Source of the DNA: Stomorhina lunata
Taxonomy: Eukaryota; Arthropoda; Insecta; Diptera; Rhiniidae
Assembly (NCBI GenBank): GCA_933228675.1
Contig: OW121740.1
Span: 131,595,799-131,659,798, forward strand
Direction: 5' to 3'
DNA length: 64,000 bases
Shown: positions 1 to 13,209 of the stretch, piece after piece
Layout of the letters: the number at the start of each line of letters is the position of its first letter
How positions within the stretch are numbered: the first letter of the stretch is position 1
Notes under the pieces: generated by a model
The model's input: the letters and a program-made list of their open reading frames with translations, nothing else
Database searches by the model: none
Told to the model about the DNA's origin: nothing
Program-made: the position numbers and the translations under genes

Positions 1-292
1 TTTACATAAGCAGTATTTGTTTCAAATTTCATTAAAAAATATTGTTATTTGTGGCCAAAATATCAATTCCGGGAAGTGGGACCTATGGGAGGTACCATAA
101 ATAATGAACCGATCTTGACGAATTTCAATGGCCATGGTCCCACTATCAGAAAACTTATCTTAGCTAAATTTCAGCAAATTATCTTTAGAATTGCAACCTG
201 TACTTTGATTACATGGTTTACATGTAGGTCCAGCCAGTCAGCCAGACGGACGGAGGGACATCGCCAAATCGACTCAGAAAGTGATACTAAAC

Positions 293-1114
293 TAGAGTTT
301 GCAAAAAACCGTAAAATTGAGAAACCGCGGTTTCGGTTTTAAAACACCAAAAACCGGCCGGTTTCGGCTCAGTTTTCGGTTTTTTAAATAAATCTATTTT
401 GATTTAAATTTGTGGTAAAATTAAGATAATTTTATTAAAACAAAGTAAAGGTTTATTTATTAAAGCTCATATTTATTATTTAATACAAAAATTCAGGAAA
501 TTAATTCACGTTTTCTAAATATGAGGGATTTCTTAAATAAGTCTTGTTTCATTTAGAGAAACTGAAGAGGCCCTTTAGCTTGTATAATATTTACATCGGA
601 ACGACAAATTGCGTCAACAGTCGTTTTTACGAACAGCAACGAATCTTTAAAAGTATTTACAATTTCAAAGTCGATAGAAGCAAATCTAAGGTCGACAGCT
701 TTTCTAAGCTTTCATGAATACTTTTTTTTAGAAACAGAAATCTAAGAGTAAACTTAATTCAAGATTATGGTGCCTTTTAACGCTTGTTTGTAAAATATTA
801 TTTCAAACTAACGAATTATTGAAATACTGAACAGTTTTTCTTCAAATTTTTAAATGATCGGTTTTAAATAATTCAAAGTTGTTGCCATGTTCAAAATTGT
901 CTTCGCTTTCGTCGGTTTGAAGTTCATCCACATCTGGATTTATAAGAAATTTATCATAAAAAACATCAGTGTCTGTTATTTCTGAATAATACCAACAACA
1001 AATTATTAAAAATAAATAGCTAAGACCGCGGTTTTTTCTACAGTTTTCGGTTTCGGTTTTGAGGCATAAAAAACCGAGGTTTCGGTTTCGGTTAAAACTG
1101 AACTGCAAACCCTA
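293..1114. mobile_element. Non-autonomous hAT-type DNA transposon
   Basis: The ends are inverted repeats: TAGAGTTTGCA at 293 and TGCAAACCCTA at 1104-1114. An exact 8-bp target-site duplication, TACTAAAC, flanks it at 285-292 and 1115-1122. An 8-bp duplication and this terminal motif are typical of hAT elements. Near both ends there are CGGTTTCGGTTT-like subterminal repeats. At 822 bp it is far too short to encode a whole transposase, but a remnant is visible on the minus strand (553-651). It sits inside the dispersed repeat at 1-2530. Confidence 0.85.
553..651 (-). pseudogene. hAT transposase remnant
   Basis: The minus-strand translation has about 32 codons ending at a TAA (553-555). It contains VDAICRSDVNIIQAKG, which resembles the conserved C-terminal segment of hAT transposases (pattern A-[LI]-C-R-x-D-x-N-[LI]-[LI]-x-A-x-G). 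The reading frame is broken just upstream near position 660, so it is not functional. The match is from memory of the family, not a search. It supports the hAT call for the surrounding element. Confidence 0.55.
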
Positions 1115-1191
1115 TACTAAACCTATTGTTATACTTAAAGGTTGGTCTAAGGCAAATATTTCTATGCGTTATATACATCTACTCAAACTTA

Positions 1192-2482
1192 AAGAGTGTT
1201 CTAAAAAAAATATGCATTTACTATTTTAGACAAAATTTATCCATAGTGCAAGAAATAATTTATTTTTTGATCAAGTTAGTTTCTATAGATATGTCAGATA
1301 CTATTATTTTAGAAATTTTTAATTTTCAATAGTTATTTCAATCAAAATGGACTGCGAAAAAAAGTTCGTGAAAATATAATTAAAACTTTTCAAAAAAATC
1401 CGTCATGGACTTAAAAAAAATAGCAAAAAATTTGAAAGTTGACCCTCGAACGGTTTCTAATGCCATCAGACGGTATAAGGAAAACCTGAGCATTGAAGGA
1501 AAACCTGGATCAGGGAGGAAAAAAGGTCCTACAGATATTGGTAAGGCAAAAGAAGTCGAGCGACTCTTTCGAAGAGCGCCTAACACTTCTTTAAGAAAAG
1601 CAGCTCGTACGGTGAAATGTTCTACGAATTTTGCACATAGAGTCAAAGCTTATGCTGGACTGAAGACATACAAAGTCCAAAAGGTTCCAGATCGCAATGC
1701 TATAAAGAACTTAGAAGCAAAAAAACGAGCGAAAAAATTGAAATCTGAATTTATAAAAAAATACACCTGTTGTGTGATGGATGATGATACATACGTACTG
1801 GCAGACTTCTCTCAACTTCCTGGTCAAGATTTTTATGTTGCTGATAAACGGGGCAATGTTCGGCAAAGTTTCGCACAAAAAAAACAAACAAAATTCCCTA
1901 AGAAGTTTCTCGTGTGGCAAGCTATTTGCAGTTGTGGCAAAAGAAGTAAAGTATTTGTGGCATCTGGCACAATAAACACAGAAATTTATATAAAGGAGTG
2001 CCTACAAAAACGGTTGTTACCCTTTTTAAGAGAGCACAGAGTGACATTTTTTTGGCCCGATTTGGCATCATGCCATTATGGAAAAAAGGCACTTGAGTGG
2101 TACTCATAGAATAATGTCATTTTTGTACCACGAGAGGCAAATCCACCTAACTGTCCTGAACTTCGGCCTGTGGAAAGGTATTGGGCTCTGGTAAAAAAGG
2201 AATTGAAGAACACAGGAAAGATTTCCAAGAACATGTCCGATTTTAAGCGCAGGTGGAACACATGCCCAAAAAAGGTATCAGAAGCAACTGTAAATCTTTA
2301 ATGGGAGGGTTTCCGAAAAAAGTCGATAATTTTGCAAAACCCGAGTACTAAGTAAACATTTTAATGCTAAATGATTTTGTATAATATGTCATTATATTTG
2401 CGTATTTTGAAGAGTTTTTATATTAAAAGGTTTGATTTTTATTTAAGAAAATCCAACTACAAATTTTATTTAGAGCACTCTT
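1192..2482 (+). mobile_element. DD37E Tc1/mariner transposon, copy 1 (dead)
   Basis: The element begins AAGAGTGTTCT and ends AGAGCACTCTT, with TA on both sides (1190-1191 and 2483-2484). That is the standard Tc1/mariner target duplication. It is almost identical along its length to the copies at 17.6 and 22.5 kb. Its transposase gene is broken (see 1347-2351). It was inserted into the same dispersed repeat as the hAT element, 78 bp to the right of it. Confidence 0.92.
1347..2351 (+). pseudogene. Broken DD37E mariner transposase
   Basis: Compared with the intact copy at 22658-23668, this copy lost one A from the A-run right after the start codon region and one base in the TTTTAAAAAA run near 1410. 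The N-terminus is therefore out of frame, and translation could only restart at an internal ATG (1405). A paired deletion and insertion near 1866-1880 shifts the frame briefly. One threonine codon is missing near 2043. Codon AAG has become TAG at 2107-2109, between the second Asp and the final Glu of the catalytic triad. A further base is missing near 2296. It cannot make active transposase. The part still open (1405-2106) retains the MDDDTY block and FFWPDLASCH. Confidence 0.92.
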
Positions 2483-2555
2483 TATAATACGCTTTCCACC
2501 TATGCACCATAGCTATGGTGGTAATCTTATCTTATATTCTTAAACGAGCAATAAT

Positions 2556-2557
2556 TG

Positions 2558-2611
<54 letters not shown>

Positions 2612-2614
2612 CCC

Positions 2615-2681
<67 letters not shown>
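2556..2681. repeat. (TA)n microsatellite
   Basis: About 125 bp of nearly uninterrupted TA dinucleotides, with one short break (GGCCCCTACA) near 2609-2619. It lies 70 bp right of mariner copy 1. Translations such as YIYIYI across it are artefacts. Confidence 0.95.
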
Positions 2682-2687
<6 letters not shown>

Positions 2688-3269
2688 GCTATCTTGAAAA
2701 CGGCTCTAACGATTTTGATAAAATTTGGACCGTGGGTATCTTTTTTGATGTATAGGTCGAAGAAGAAGGGACTTTTGGAACTTTTACCTCTAAGAGGGTA
2801 AAAAGGGGAAAAAATCGAAAACGCTATGTCTCCTAAAGTAATAGGTATAGAAACAAAATTAAAATTACGTTTTAAACAACTTTGAAAATAAGCGGACAGG
2901 TGTTTGGTACTTTTTTGAAACTATGTCCGATAGGGCGTAAAAAAGGGTGAAAATAGTTTTTTTTGCACCTTTTTAACCCACTCTTATATTTTAAACTAAA
3001 GAATATAGAAAGAAACTTGGTACTACTACTTTTTTGATTTTGGAGCCAAAATAGGTAAAAAAGGGATAAAATGATAACTTAACATCTCCAAAGTAATATG
3101 AATAGGAACATTATACATTATGTTAAATGCGTTTTAAAAAAATGTACCGAATTCAATTGGCACCAAAAAAGTACCAAATATACATATGGAACTTTTAGAA
3201 ATTAGGGAATAAAAAGGGGGAAAAATTAGTATTATTTTAAACAAATGAATGTTTTTCTGTATGTATGTT
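2682..3269. other. Non-coding, decayed repeat sequence
   Basis: No credible open frame. The text contains several loosely repeated phrases (AAAAAGGG, GGTACTTTTTTGA, GTACCAAA) suggesting an old internal repeat. It leads directly into the tandem repeat that follows. Confidence 0.5.
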
Positions 3270-3960
3270 CTTTATAGAATAGTAAACTGTGAATTTGATT
3301 GTGTTATGCTCTTTAGCGAAGATGTTGCGGATAAGCCGGCGAAGGTTTTAAAGTTGATAAGACTAATTTCCGACAGATGGCGCCACTGAAAATTACTAAA
3401 AATTAATTAAATCGTAAACTGTACATTTGATCATGCTATGATCTTTAGCAAAGTTGTAGCGCATGAGCCGACGAAGGCTTTTTTTGGTATGAATAATTTC
3501 CGACAGGTGGCGCTACAGAAACTTACTCAAAGTCAATTTAATCGTAATCTGTACATTTAATCATGCTACAATCTTTAGCAAAGTTGTTGCACATGAGCCG
3601 ACGAAGGTTTCTTAGTTGGTATGAAGAAATTTCGACAGGTGGCGCTACTGAAATTTACTCAAAGTCAATTTAATCGTATGCATTAAATATATACATTTAA
3701 TCATGCTATAATCTTCAGCAAAATTGTTACGGATAAGCCGAAGAAGTTTTATGAATTGGAACAAGCAAAGTCCGACAGGTGGCGCCACAGAAAACTACGC
3801 AAAATGAATTAAATCGTAAACTGTGCATTTGATCAGACTATAATCTTTAGCAAAGTTGTTGCGCATGAGTCGACAGAGGTTTCTGTTGATATGAATAATT
3901 TCCAAAATTATTCAAAATGAGTTAAACTGTAAACTATGCAAACTATGTGTTGGTCGGACA
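3270..3960. repeat. Tandem repeat, about 130-bp unit, five copies
   Basis: Each unit holds the phrases CATTTGATCATGCTATGATC, TTTAGCAAAGTTGTTGCGCA, GAGCCGACGAAGG and TCCGACAGGTGGCGC. These blocks recur at about 3290, 3421, 3551, 3690 and 3822, giving a spacing near 130 bp. Units differ by substitutions, and the last is truncated. No open frame runs across the units. Confidence 0.85.
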
Positions 3961-5800
3961 AAATAAATCAAATAATTCAAAATTAACTGAATATTTCTAC
4001 AATGTCTTTCCTCTAAATTTATTTTAGCACTTTATAATATAAAATATATAAAAACTTTAAAATTTTCCTCAAAATGCTTATCATAAAGCTCCGAGCAAGG
4101 CTCGGTCTACCAGGTACTGGGTATAAATGTCGCAGCCCATTATCAATAATAGTTTTGAAGAAATCGTAATGCCACGCCTACTACTGCGAGTATTTTGACA
4201 AAATTTTTCGGCATACAAATTTAAAGAATCTATGTCATGAGAAAATGTAGGTTTTGGCCAAATAAAATTGTTTCTAAGCCACCGTGCGTCGTCATTAAAG
4301 ATTAGGCTTAATAGTTTTAAATCTCGTTTAAACCGTTTTATATTAGATTAGATTAATATAAGGCCAATCCAAATATATTGTACATCTAGACGAGTGTAAA
4401 AAACACATTAAAATTGTTCTTCACATCCGCTTGACTATTAACCTTCAACAAGAAATAATAATTCATATTAATTATTCTCATAAACTCGATTAAAATACTC
4501 ATTATTCTGAAATTGTTATTTTTTATTTAGAGTGCATTTAAATTTTATTTTCTAGCATTTATATTTTCATATTTCATTGCATTAATTCTATGAATTATAG
4601 CAATTAAAAGAAATACTTATACTATTTGTATATTGCAAAATTTCCCATTTATACAAAAAGCAAAAATTCTATAATAATGATTTTTTTTCATTTGAATATT
4701 AAAGCAAAAGACATGAAAACATGTGCAAAATTATTAAATAATTTGGCGAAAAATATAAAAATACCAAAGAATATTAAATTAATATTAGTAAAAACACATA
4801 TAAATATTTTAAAATATTTCTTCTTAATTGTTTGGTAATGTCTGAAATGAAATTTAAATTGTTTGTGCAACTTTAATTTCATTTCTACTTAAAAAGTTTT
4901 AATTTAAATTATTTTTCATGTTTGCGATACTGAGCAAAAGTGTCAAATTTTCATATGCCATGGTCACAGTCACAGAGTTGTCATGTTTAAAACTGTTTTT
5001 AGATTATAAAAGGGGTTTACAATTACAAGACACCCATAATCATGATCATCTATTACCGAGTAAACTATTCATTCACTTCCTAAAATTGTTTTGTATGACA
5101 TTCAAAACTTAAAACAATTCTCATGAAAAAGCGAATTGTTTGAGCAATTAATAGATTCAGAAACTAAGAAAATATTATAGTCGATCAAGCACGATCATAT
5201 GATGAGCTACAACGCTAAGTTGTACAGGTCTTTTATAAATACATTTTTCTTTTGCCTACACACTGCACAGTGGAGCAAATGATGTTTTTTTTGTATTAAC
5301 TCTGCAGTATTAGAATCAGTATATACCTCGGCTATATGAAATTTTGGGTGCGTATAACTTTCGCCAATTTAGTCCGATCCAAAACATTTTTACATTTTTG
5401 AAAACTTCTTATAAAACAAGAAAAAACATGCTTGCTACACTACATAATCTCTTATAGTTTAAAAGATATTTGACTCCAAACATTTTTTTTTTTTCATTTT
5501 TTGGCATGACTTCTGGCTTTTTTGGATTATAACCAGAAGTAGGCAGCCCATACCACCAGTAGCCGAACAATTTTTAAAAGTTTTGTAAATACCACGATCA
5601 TTAATAAAACTCGTAAAACTGAGTATTAAAATAACTCAGTTGAAATTTGGATGTTAACAGAGTTGGTTGGTGCCGCTTTGTTAAAGAAAAGACAAAAACG
5701 AAATAGGCTAGAAACAAATCAAAATCCAATTAATAGCAACAAAGTCCACGGTTCGAGAACACAAAGAAATATAATCTCGACCATTGTTGCCACGACACTA
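3961..5800. other. Intergenic, no gene seen
   Basis: AT-rich sequence with only short open frames of low complexity. Around 4080-4130 and 5171-5215 there are short pieces resembling dispersed-repeat ends. At 5256-5280 the phrase CACTGCACAGTGGAGCAAA resembles the end motif of other elements in the window (see 40868-42447). Nothing else could be assigned. Confidence 0.5.
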
Positions 5801-6765
5801 TTATTTTTGTAAACATTGGGAATATTTTTGAAAATATTGGGAATATTTTTCAAAACAGAAATAAATTCTAACATTAAACAATTTTAGATTTTTATATTTT
5901 TTTGAAAAATTTTTAATGCAAAAATTTTTCTTTGGAAAATTTCTCGATAAAAATATTTTATAGAAAATTTTTCGATAACAATATTTTTCTGTTAAAATTT
6001 TCAATAAAAATATTTTTATATCAAAAAATTTGTAAATCTTCTATAGAAAAATTTTTGATAAAAAAATTTTCTATAGAAATATTCTTGATAAAAATATTTT
6101 CTATAGAAAAATTTTTGATGAAAAAATTTTCTATAGAAAAATTTTTGATAAAAAATTATGTACAGAAAAATTTTTGATAAAAAATTATGTACAGAAAAAT
6201 TTTTGATAAAAAAAATTTTCTACATAAATTTTTGATAAAAAAAATAAGAAAAATTTTCCATAGAAAAATTTTTGACAACAAAAATTCTATAGAAAAATTT
6301 TTGATAAAAAAAATTTTCTATAGAAAAATGTTTGTAATAAAATTTTCCATGGAAAAAATTTTGATAAGAAAATTTTTGATAAAAAAATTTTCTGTATAAA
6401 AATTTTTTGATAAAAAAATAAACATTTATGATAAAAAAATTTTCTATAGAAAAATTTTTGATAAGAAAATTTTCTTTAGAAAAGTTTTTAATAAAAAAAT
6501 TTTTGATAAAAAAGTTTTTGATAAAAAAAGAAAAATTTTTGAAAAAAAAATTTACAGAAAAATTTTTGAAAAAAAAAATTTTACAGAAAAATTTTTGATA
6601 AAAAAATTCCTATAGAAAAATTTTTGATAAAAAAATTCCTATAGAAAAATTTTTGATAAAAAAATTCCTATAGAAAAATTTTTGATAAAAAAATATTCGT
6701 AAGAAAAATTTTTGATAAAAAAATTTCTATAGAAAAATTTTTGATAAAAATATTAAAAAAAATGA
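5801..6765. repeat. Near-palindromic AT repeat array 1
   Basis: Dozens of variable units built on GAAAAATTTTTGATAAAAAA and TTTTCTATAGAAAAATTTT. Unit length drifts between about 26 and 35 bp. The units are close to their own reverse complement, so either strand can fold into hairpins. Apparent proteins rich in F, I, K and N across it are artefacts. Confidence 0.9.
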
Positions 6766-8455
6766 ATTAGAAAACCTTTTCTTTTTAAAACGTTAGAACT
6801 ACACATTGAAAAAAAAACCTATTTTAGTTAAAAGTATAAGAAACGGCAACTCTGCCTACTTTTTTTTTATTCTGTTCTATTTGCGCCGACCCGTGATTAT
6901 AACTCATTTGTGGTAAGTCAGAATTTTTTTTTAAAAATACTGTAAGATTGCTGATAAATTTTTTAATGAATTAGAGAAACAAATTTTTAAATTATGTAAA
7001 GTTTATAACACAGAAAAATTCCTCAAAGTTTGTGTACCTTTACCTTTTTCAAAAAAGGTAACTTTATTTTTTCTATATTTTTGAATAATTTTTTTAAAAT
7101 AATTAATTTTTTCACATTTTCTAAATCATAGGCTTTGGGGATGCGCCTAAACTATATTTTGAATAATTTCGGACATGCACCCTACAACCAGCGGTGGTCG
7201 AAAACCAGCAATTTTTGGACAAAACTTGAATTTTTTGTGTCTGTAAAAAAATTTAGTTTTGGATTTCAAAATTTTTTTTTTATGAAATTACATTGAGTGT
7301 AATGTTAGTAAGTTCTGTGCAAAAATCTGATAGGACTCGGCCATAAACAGGGTCACACTGCCCGTTTTTCTGAAAAAAAAAATCAAATTTTCGAAAGCGT
7401 ACTCTTCTGTACTCAAAAATGGTTATTAAAATTTCAGAACCTGTTCTGAAATTAATATTTCTGCATTTCTAAGATATTGGTATATACTGTGGCCAAAAAT
7501 AATCATAATACCTTGTTCAGTTTTTGAGATTTATGCGGAAAAACTATAACCTAATGTTAAAAAATTACATAAATTTATTGCAAAAAGTGTACTTTTCTGT
7601 ATTCAAAAATGTTCACTAAAATTTTAGAACTCATTCTGAAATTAATATTTCTGAATTTTTAATATAAACTGTTTCCAAAAATCATCCTAATACCTTGTTG
7701 TTATACCCTACAATGCATTGTAGGGTACACTAACGAAATATAAAAATGAATAATAACAAAATTAATGTGATCATGTAAGAACGACAAATTTAAGCCACAA
7801 AAATGTTTTCATAAACGATTTTAATAAATTAAAAGATTTATAAAATGCTAAAATATCTGCTTAATACTTTTTCATGAAAATACAATAACATTACAATAAA
7901 TTTTGTATAAAATCCACATACAACAAGAAATAGCTAAATTTTAGCGTTAATTTAATTAAAATTTTGCTTAATTGAATTTATAATTGAAAAAACTTTGTAT
8001 TTCTTTATATTCTATTAATAACAATAATTATAAAGAATATATGTATATCTTTTTGTTTGTAAATAGAATTTACATTACGACAATATTTAGCAATAACCAG
8101 CTGTAAGAGAATCATTTTACAATACTAGACGACACTGACAATTACAGCGAAAAAAAAAAAAATAATTAAATAAGCCAAACAAATTTTCAAAAACTATAAT
8201 AAAAGAAATAAAGATACATTGCATATAATTTGTCAAAGAGCCAAATACCAAACTTAAGAATGTCAACCTAAAAGATACTTAAAAATTCCTTAAACATTTT
8301 AATAATAAAGAGGGCAAAGTAAAAACAAAACAAATGAAAATCTCTGGCAAGACTGTGTAGGATTAGTGGGGTATTGGGGTATTGGTGAAAAAAAGGGCAA
8401 ACAATGTTTAATTTTTCTATTCATTATAAACAGGAAGGCCAGATTTTTTTATGAA
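6766..8455. other. Intergenic, decayed repeats
   Basis: No supported gene. At 7390-7470 and 7580-7650 there is a duplicated phrase (TCTGTACTCAAAAATGGTTA and a diverged copy). TATACCCTACAATGCATTG at about 7703 starts a short dyad with GTAGGGTA. The rest is AT-rich and unremarkable. Confidence 0.5.
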
Positions 8456-9530
8456 AAATCTTTTCAGTTGTAAATTTTCTGATACAAAACCTTCAAAATT
8501 TTTCTATAGGAAATGTTAGATATCAAACTAATAAGAAAACTGTTCAGTTTAAAATATTTTCTATAGAAAATGTTTCTATATAAAATATTTTCTAATAATA
8601 ATTTTTCGATAAAAAAATTTTTCGAATTCAAAATTTTTTTAAAGAAATATGTTGCGACATTTAAATTTTTTCTGAAGAAATTTCTCGACCTTAATTTTTT
8701 ATAAAAAATATTTTTAGATTTCAAAAATTTTTGATTTCCTAAAAAAATTTTATTCGAAATAAAATTTTTTTATAGAAAAAATTTCATATAGAAATTTTTC
8801 CAGATAAAAATTTTTCTTCACAAATATTTTCGATATGAAAATTTTTCTATACAAAATTTTTAGATATGAAAATTTTTCGACTTAAATTTTTTTTAAAGAT
8901 AAAAAAATTTTTCTTTAGAAAATTTTTTGATATGAAAATTTTTCTATAGAAAATTTTCCGATATGAACATTTTTCTATAGACAATTTTTCGATATTAAAA
9001 TTTGTCTATAGAAACTTTTTCAATATGATAATTTTTCTATGGAAAATTGAATAATTTCAAAATTTTTCTATAGTAAATTTTTAATATAAAAATTTTTTTA
9101 TAGAAAATTTTTCAACATACAAATTTGTCGATATAAAAATAATCTTTGGAAAACTTGTTCATAAAAATTTTTGATAAGCAAAAACTTTTCGATATATAGG
9201 AATTTTTCTATATTCAAATTTTTCTATTAAACATTTTTAGATATTAAAATTTCTACATAGAAAATTTTTCGATATAAAAATTTCTCTATAGACAATTTTT
9301 GGTTATAGACATTTTTTTATAGATATGAAAATGTTCTTCAGAAAAGTTTTCTATTGAAAATTCCTTGATATGGAAATTTTTCGATATGAAAATTTTTGTA
9401 TTCAAAACTTTTCTATAACAAATGTTTCGATATGAAAATTTTTCTGTAGAAAATTTTGCAATATAATTTTTTTTTTAAAGAAAATGTTCCAATATAAAAA
9501 TTTTTCAAAAAGGGTTTTTAAAAAATTTTA
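8456..9530. repeat. Near-palindromic AT repeat array 2
   Basis: Variable units around AAAATTTTTCTATAGAAAAT and TTTTTCGATATGAAAA. It belongs to the same broad family as the array at 5.8-6.8 kb but has a GATATGAAAA spacer. Confidence 0.88.
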
Positions 9531-9584
9531 TGACATCAAACACTTAATTAAAAAGTTTACCTGTATTGTATTGCGCTAAGATTT

Positions 9585-11060
9585 CAATTTATTAAAATTT
9601 TTCTATAGAAAATTTTTAACATAAAAATTTTTCTGTATAAAAATTTTTTAATAAAAACTGTCTGTATAGAAAATATTTCAATATAAAAATTTTATTATCG
9701 AAAATTTTTTAATAAAAAATTTTTCTATAGAAAATTTTATGTTGAAAAATTTTCTATAGAAAAATTCTTATATTGAAAAACTTTCTATGGAAAAATTTTT
9801 TTTTTGAAAAATTTTGGATAGAAAAGTTTTTTAATTGAAAGTTTTTCTATAAAAAAATGTTTATATTAAAAAATTTTCTGTAAAAAAATCTTTATATTGA
9901 AAAATTTTCTATATTGAAAAGTTTTTTTATAGAAAAACTTTTATATTCCATAGGAAAATGTTTATATTAAAAAATTTGCAATAGAAATATTTTTATATAC
10001 AATTTTTTTTTAAATTTGTATATTTCATATTGAACAATTTTCTACCCAAAAATTTTTATATAGAAAAATTTTCTATAGAAAAATTTTCATATTGAACAAT
10101 TTTCTATAAAAAAGTTTTGATATCGAAAAATTTTCTACAAAAAAAATTTCACATCGAAAAATATTCTATAGAAAAATTGTCATAACAAAAAAAATTTTCA
10201 ATAGAATAATTTTCGTATCGAAAAATTTTCTATAGAAACATTTTCATATCGAAAAATTTTCAAAAAATTTTAAATCAAAAAAGTTTCTATAGAAAAATTT
10301 TCAGATTACAAAGTTTTCAGATCGAAAAATTTTCTTTGGAAAAATTTTCAGATCGAAAAATTTTCACATGGAAAAATTTACTATAAAAAAATTTTCATAT
10401 CGAAAAATTTACTATAGAAAAATTTTCACATCGAGAAAGATCGAAAAAATGTGTATAGAAAATTTTTCAGATCGAAAAATTTTATATAAAAAACTTTTCC
10501 ATGTGCAAATGTTTTGATATGAAAATTTTTCATATCAAAAAATTTTCTATAGCAAAATTTTTATATTGAAAGATTTTATATAGAAAAATTTTCATTTTAA
10601 ACAAAAATTTCTTATCGAAACTTTTTCGTTAGGAAAATATTTATATCGAAAAATTTTCTGTAGAAATTTAAACATTTTTATGTCAGAAATTTTTTAATAT
10701 CAAAATGTTTCTTTTGAAAATTTTTCAATATAAAAATTTTTCTATATATTATATTTATAGAAAATTTTTCAATATAAAAATTTTTCTTTAGAAACTTTTC
10801 AATATAAAAATTTTTCTATAGAAAATTTTCGATATAAAAATTTTTCTATAGAAAATTTTGAATATACAATTTTTTTATAGAAACAAAATTTCTAATTTCT
10901 AACAAAATTTTTCTATTGAAAATTTTTCAATATAACAATTTTTATTAAAATAAACTTTTCTATAGACAATTTTTTAATAAAAATTGTTCAATATAAAATG
11001 TTTCGATTGAAAATATTTCGATATACAAATTAGAAATTTTTTATTAAAAACATTTTTTAT
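9585..11060. repeat. Near-palindromic AT repeat array 3
   Basis: It continues array 2 after a 50-bp break. Spacer variants change along its length: TATTGAAAAATTTTCTATAG first, then CATATCGAAAAATTTTC, CAGATCGAAAAATTTTC, then AATATAAAAATTTTTCTATA. This looks like local homogenisation of subfamilies. No coding content. Confidence 0.88.
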
Positions 11061-13209
11061 GGAGCCTTTTGTAAGGCCAATTGACCACTAATTGGCCAGA
11101 CATATTATGGCGGAAAAACGTTAACCTCATAAACGAATCTTAAATTCATAAACGAGTTATAGGAATTTTGTATGAAAAATTTTAATTATAAGTCTTTTAT
11201 AACTTTACTTTTCGTTTATGAATTTGGGGGTAAATATATAAATTTATCATATATGAAAAAAGAGCTTTATATAGTTACATGTGCAGAAATATTAAGATGT
11301 TAAAAAACCCCGTCACAAATCTAATCTAGAATTTCATTCCATCCAAACAGAAAACATGCAATGGCATGTTTGCGGTTACCCTGATAATAAGTCATTATGC
11401 CGCAACTAATTAAAGTGATTTTGCTAAATAGTTTATACAAATAGTTATCGTACATATAATATTCCTACTCGTATTTATATTGTCTGTTGTGTTTTGTTGT
11501 TTCGTTCATTTAATTTAATTCACTTCATGTTGTAGATTTTCGGTTAAATGCCCTACATGTGGTATCTTGGGAACAGGTGTAGAATGATATACCAAAAGTG
11601 TACTATAAATATTACGAAGTAAATACAATCGGTTACAAATAAATTTGTAAAATAAAATTGCATGGAAATAAAATTTAACCTGAATCCGTTTATTATTTGA
11701 AGATAACATTGAAATTTAAATTTATTATACAAAAACAATTAATTTAATTAGGACATAAGATATTTATATTTGTGCATAACAATTTCCCGTTTTTATATTT
11801 GATATAACTAATTTTGTGTTTTTGTATATGTATGTAAATACTTCTCATACAAGTCGTTCTTGCCTTTTGTGATTCAATATCTACATGAGGCCATTTAATT
11901 ATTATCTGGCTTTTATGCATTAAATCTATTTTCCATTTAATTGTACATGAACTCAGCTCTCATTTTTCCTTCTGTTCTTATTTCGGTCTATTTAATATGT
12001 ATAAAATACAATTTTAATTTAATTACAGTGTCTGTCAGTGGAATCCTTTTAATGCAAATTGATTTAAACTCAGCTAATTATGGTCAAAGGAGTTGAACAT
12101 TTTATATGGAAAGGAGTTTAATATAAGAAAAAGGTAAGTTTAATTTGAATATGTATTTAAATTTGATTAAAACCTTAAGTACTTAATATTAATGAGAATT
12201 TTTGATAATACAAAATCTCTAAGAATTAAAATATTTATAGATTTTAGAAATTTCGAAAATCTTTCCAACTACAAACATACTCACTTAAGCTATTTTCATA
12301 GATTTTATGACAAAAATCAAGGAAAAATGTCTATTTAATTACCACTGCATAGTTATGCGTTGTGCTGTCAAATTTAAAAAGAAAGAAAACATTTTATACT
12401 GACGATATGCATTTGTTGCATTTTAAAATGCAACACATTGCAACTAGATGTTTGTACAGCACATACTCACTCGCTTCCCAGCAGTTCAGAATTAAAATAT
12501 TTACTTCGAAACTAAAGAAATGATAAAAATTTCAAGATGTGTTTGCTTTTATCGGGTCTCTTGTTTATAGAAAGTCCCCTTAAAATTTAAAATTCCTTTT
12601 CGTTTCTCCTTTAATAGTTATCGAATTTCGACCTTAGAACTACTGGGTTATCATAAAGACTGTCACTAAGGAGGGGTCCTTTAAATTTCACTTAAATAGC
12701 AAAATATTCAATTTAATGCATGTGTTGTTTTTATTTTTGTTGGAGGTTGATGTCATGCTCTCGTGTCTAACACAACAAATCGTTTACATTCCTCAAGATA
12801 AATTTTTAAAAATTGATGGGATGCTCTTCAAATTTTCATGTTGATGTTTTTCTTTTCAAGTTTATTTACTGGAGAAAAGTTCAACGCTTGTTGTTTAAAG
12901 TATGTTAAAATTTTAGTTGAAAATTGATTTATTTGATTTGATGACACTATGCAACAAAATAAATCTATTGTCATTGCCTTCAATAATAACTGCTACACGC
13001 TGAACTTTGCTTGCCATACACGATTCATATTAGCATTAAAGGTGTTATTGGGTGCCAGGATTGTAGATCGATCATTGTAGTTCTGTAGTATCCGTTCCAG
13101 TTTTAATTTGGGTTTTTATGATGGCAATGTTGAAACTTGGAGCATTTGAAGAGGTGAGGGTAACATGGTATACCTTTTGCCAAATTTAGTTTTTGTCCGA
13201 TTAGAAACT
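11061..13209. other. Intergenic, no gene seen
   Basis: Lower-repeat, AT-rich sequence with no open frame above about 64 codons that looks coding. It may include unique or regulatory DNA, but I see no specific site that I can support. Confidence 0.45.

Larger units (their letters stand above)
1..2530. repeat. Dispersed repeat split by two transposons
   Basis: Fragments at 1-292, 1115-1191 and 2483 to about 2530 belong to one repeat. The same text recurs at 33.9-35.0 kb and, reversed, at 39.4-40.1 kb: a CAATTCCGGGAAGTGG block, then a CCGACGGA-type run, then AATCGACTCAGAAAGT. The piece after the second insertion (CTTTCCACCTATG) matches the end of the reversed copy at 39.4 kb. The family is common in this window but I cannot name it. 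No coding capacity is visible. Confidence 0.7.

Noticed and set aside
2515..2801. Open frames of alternating Tyr and Ile
   Set aside because: They are translations of the (TA)n microsatellite and have no coding character.
5801..6399. Several open frames rich in F, I, K and N
   Set aside because: They run through the near-palindromic repeat array; the same happens at 8464-8724, and no protein motif is present.
5801..11060. CRISPR-like or bacterial repeat array
   Set aside because: Units are variable in length, lack unique spacers, and the genome is clearly an insect's.
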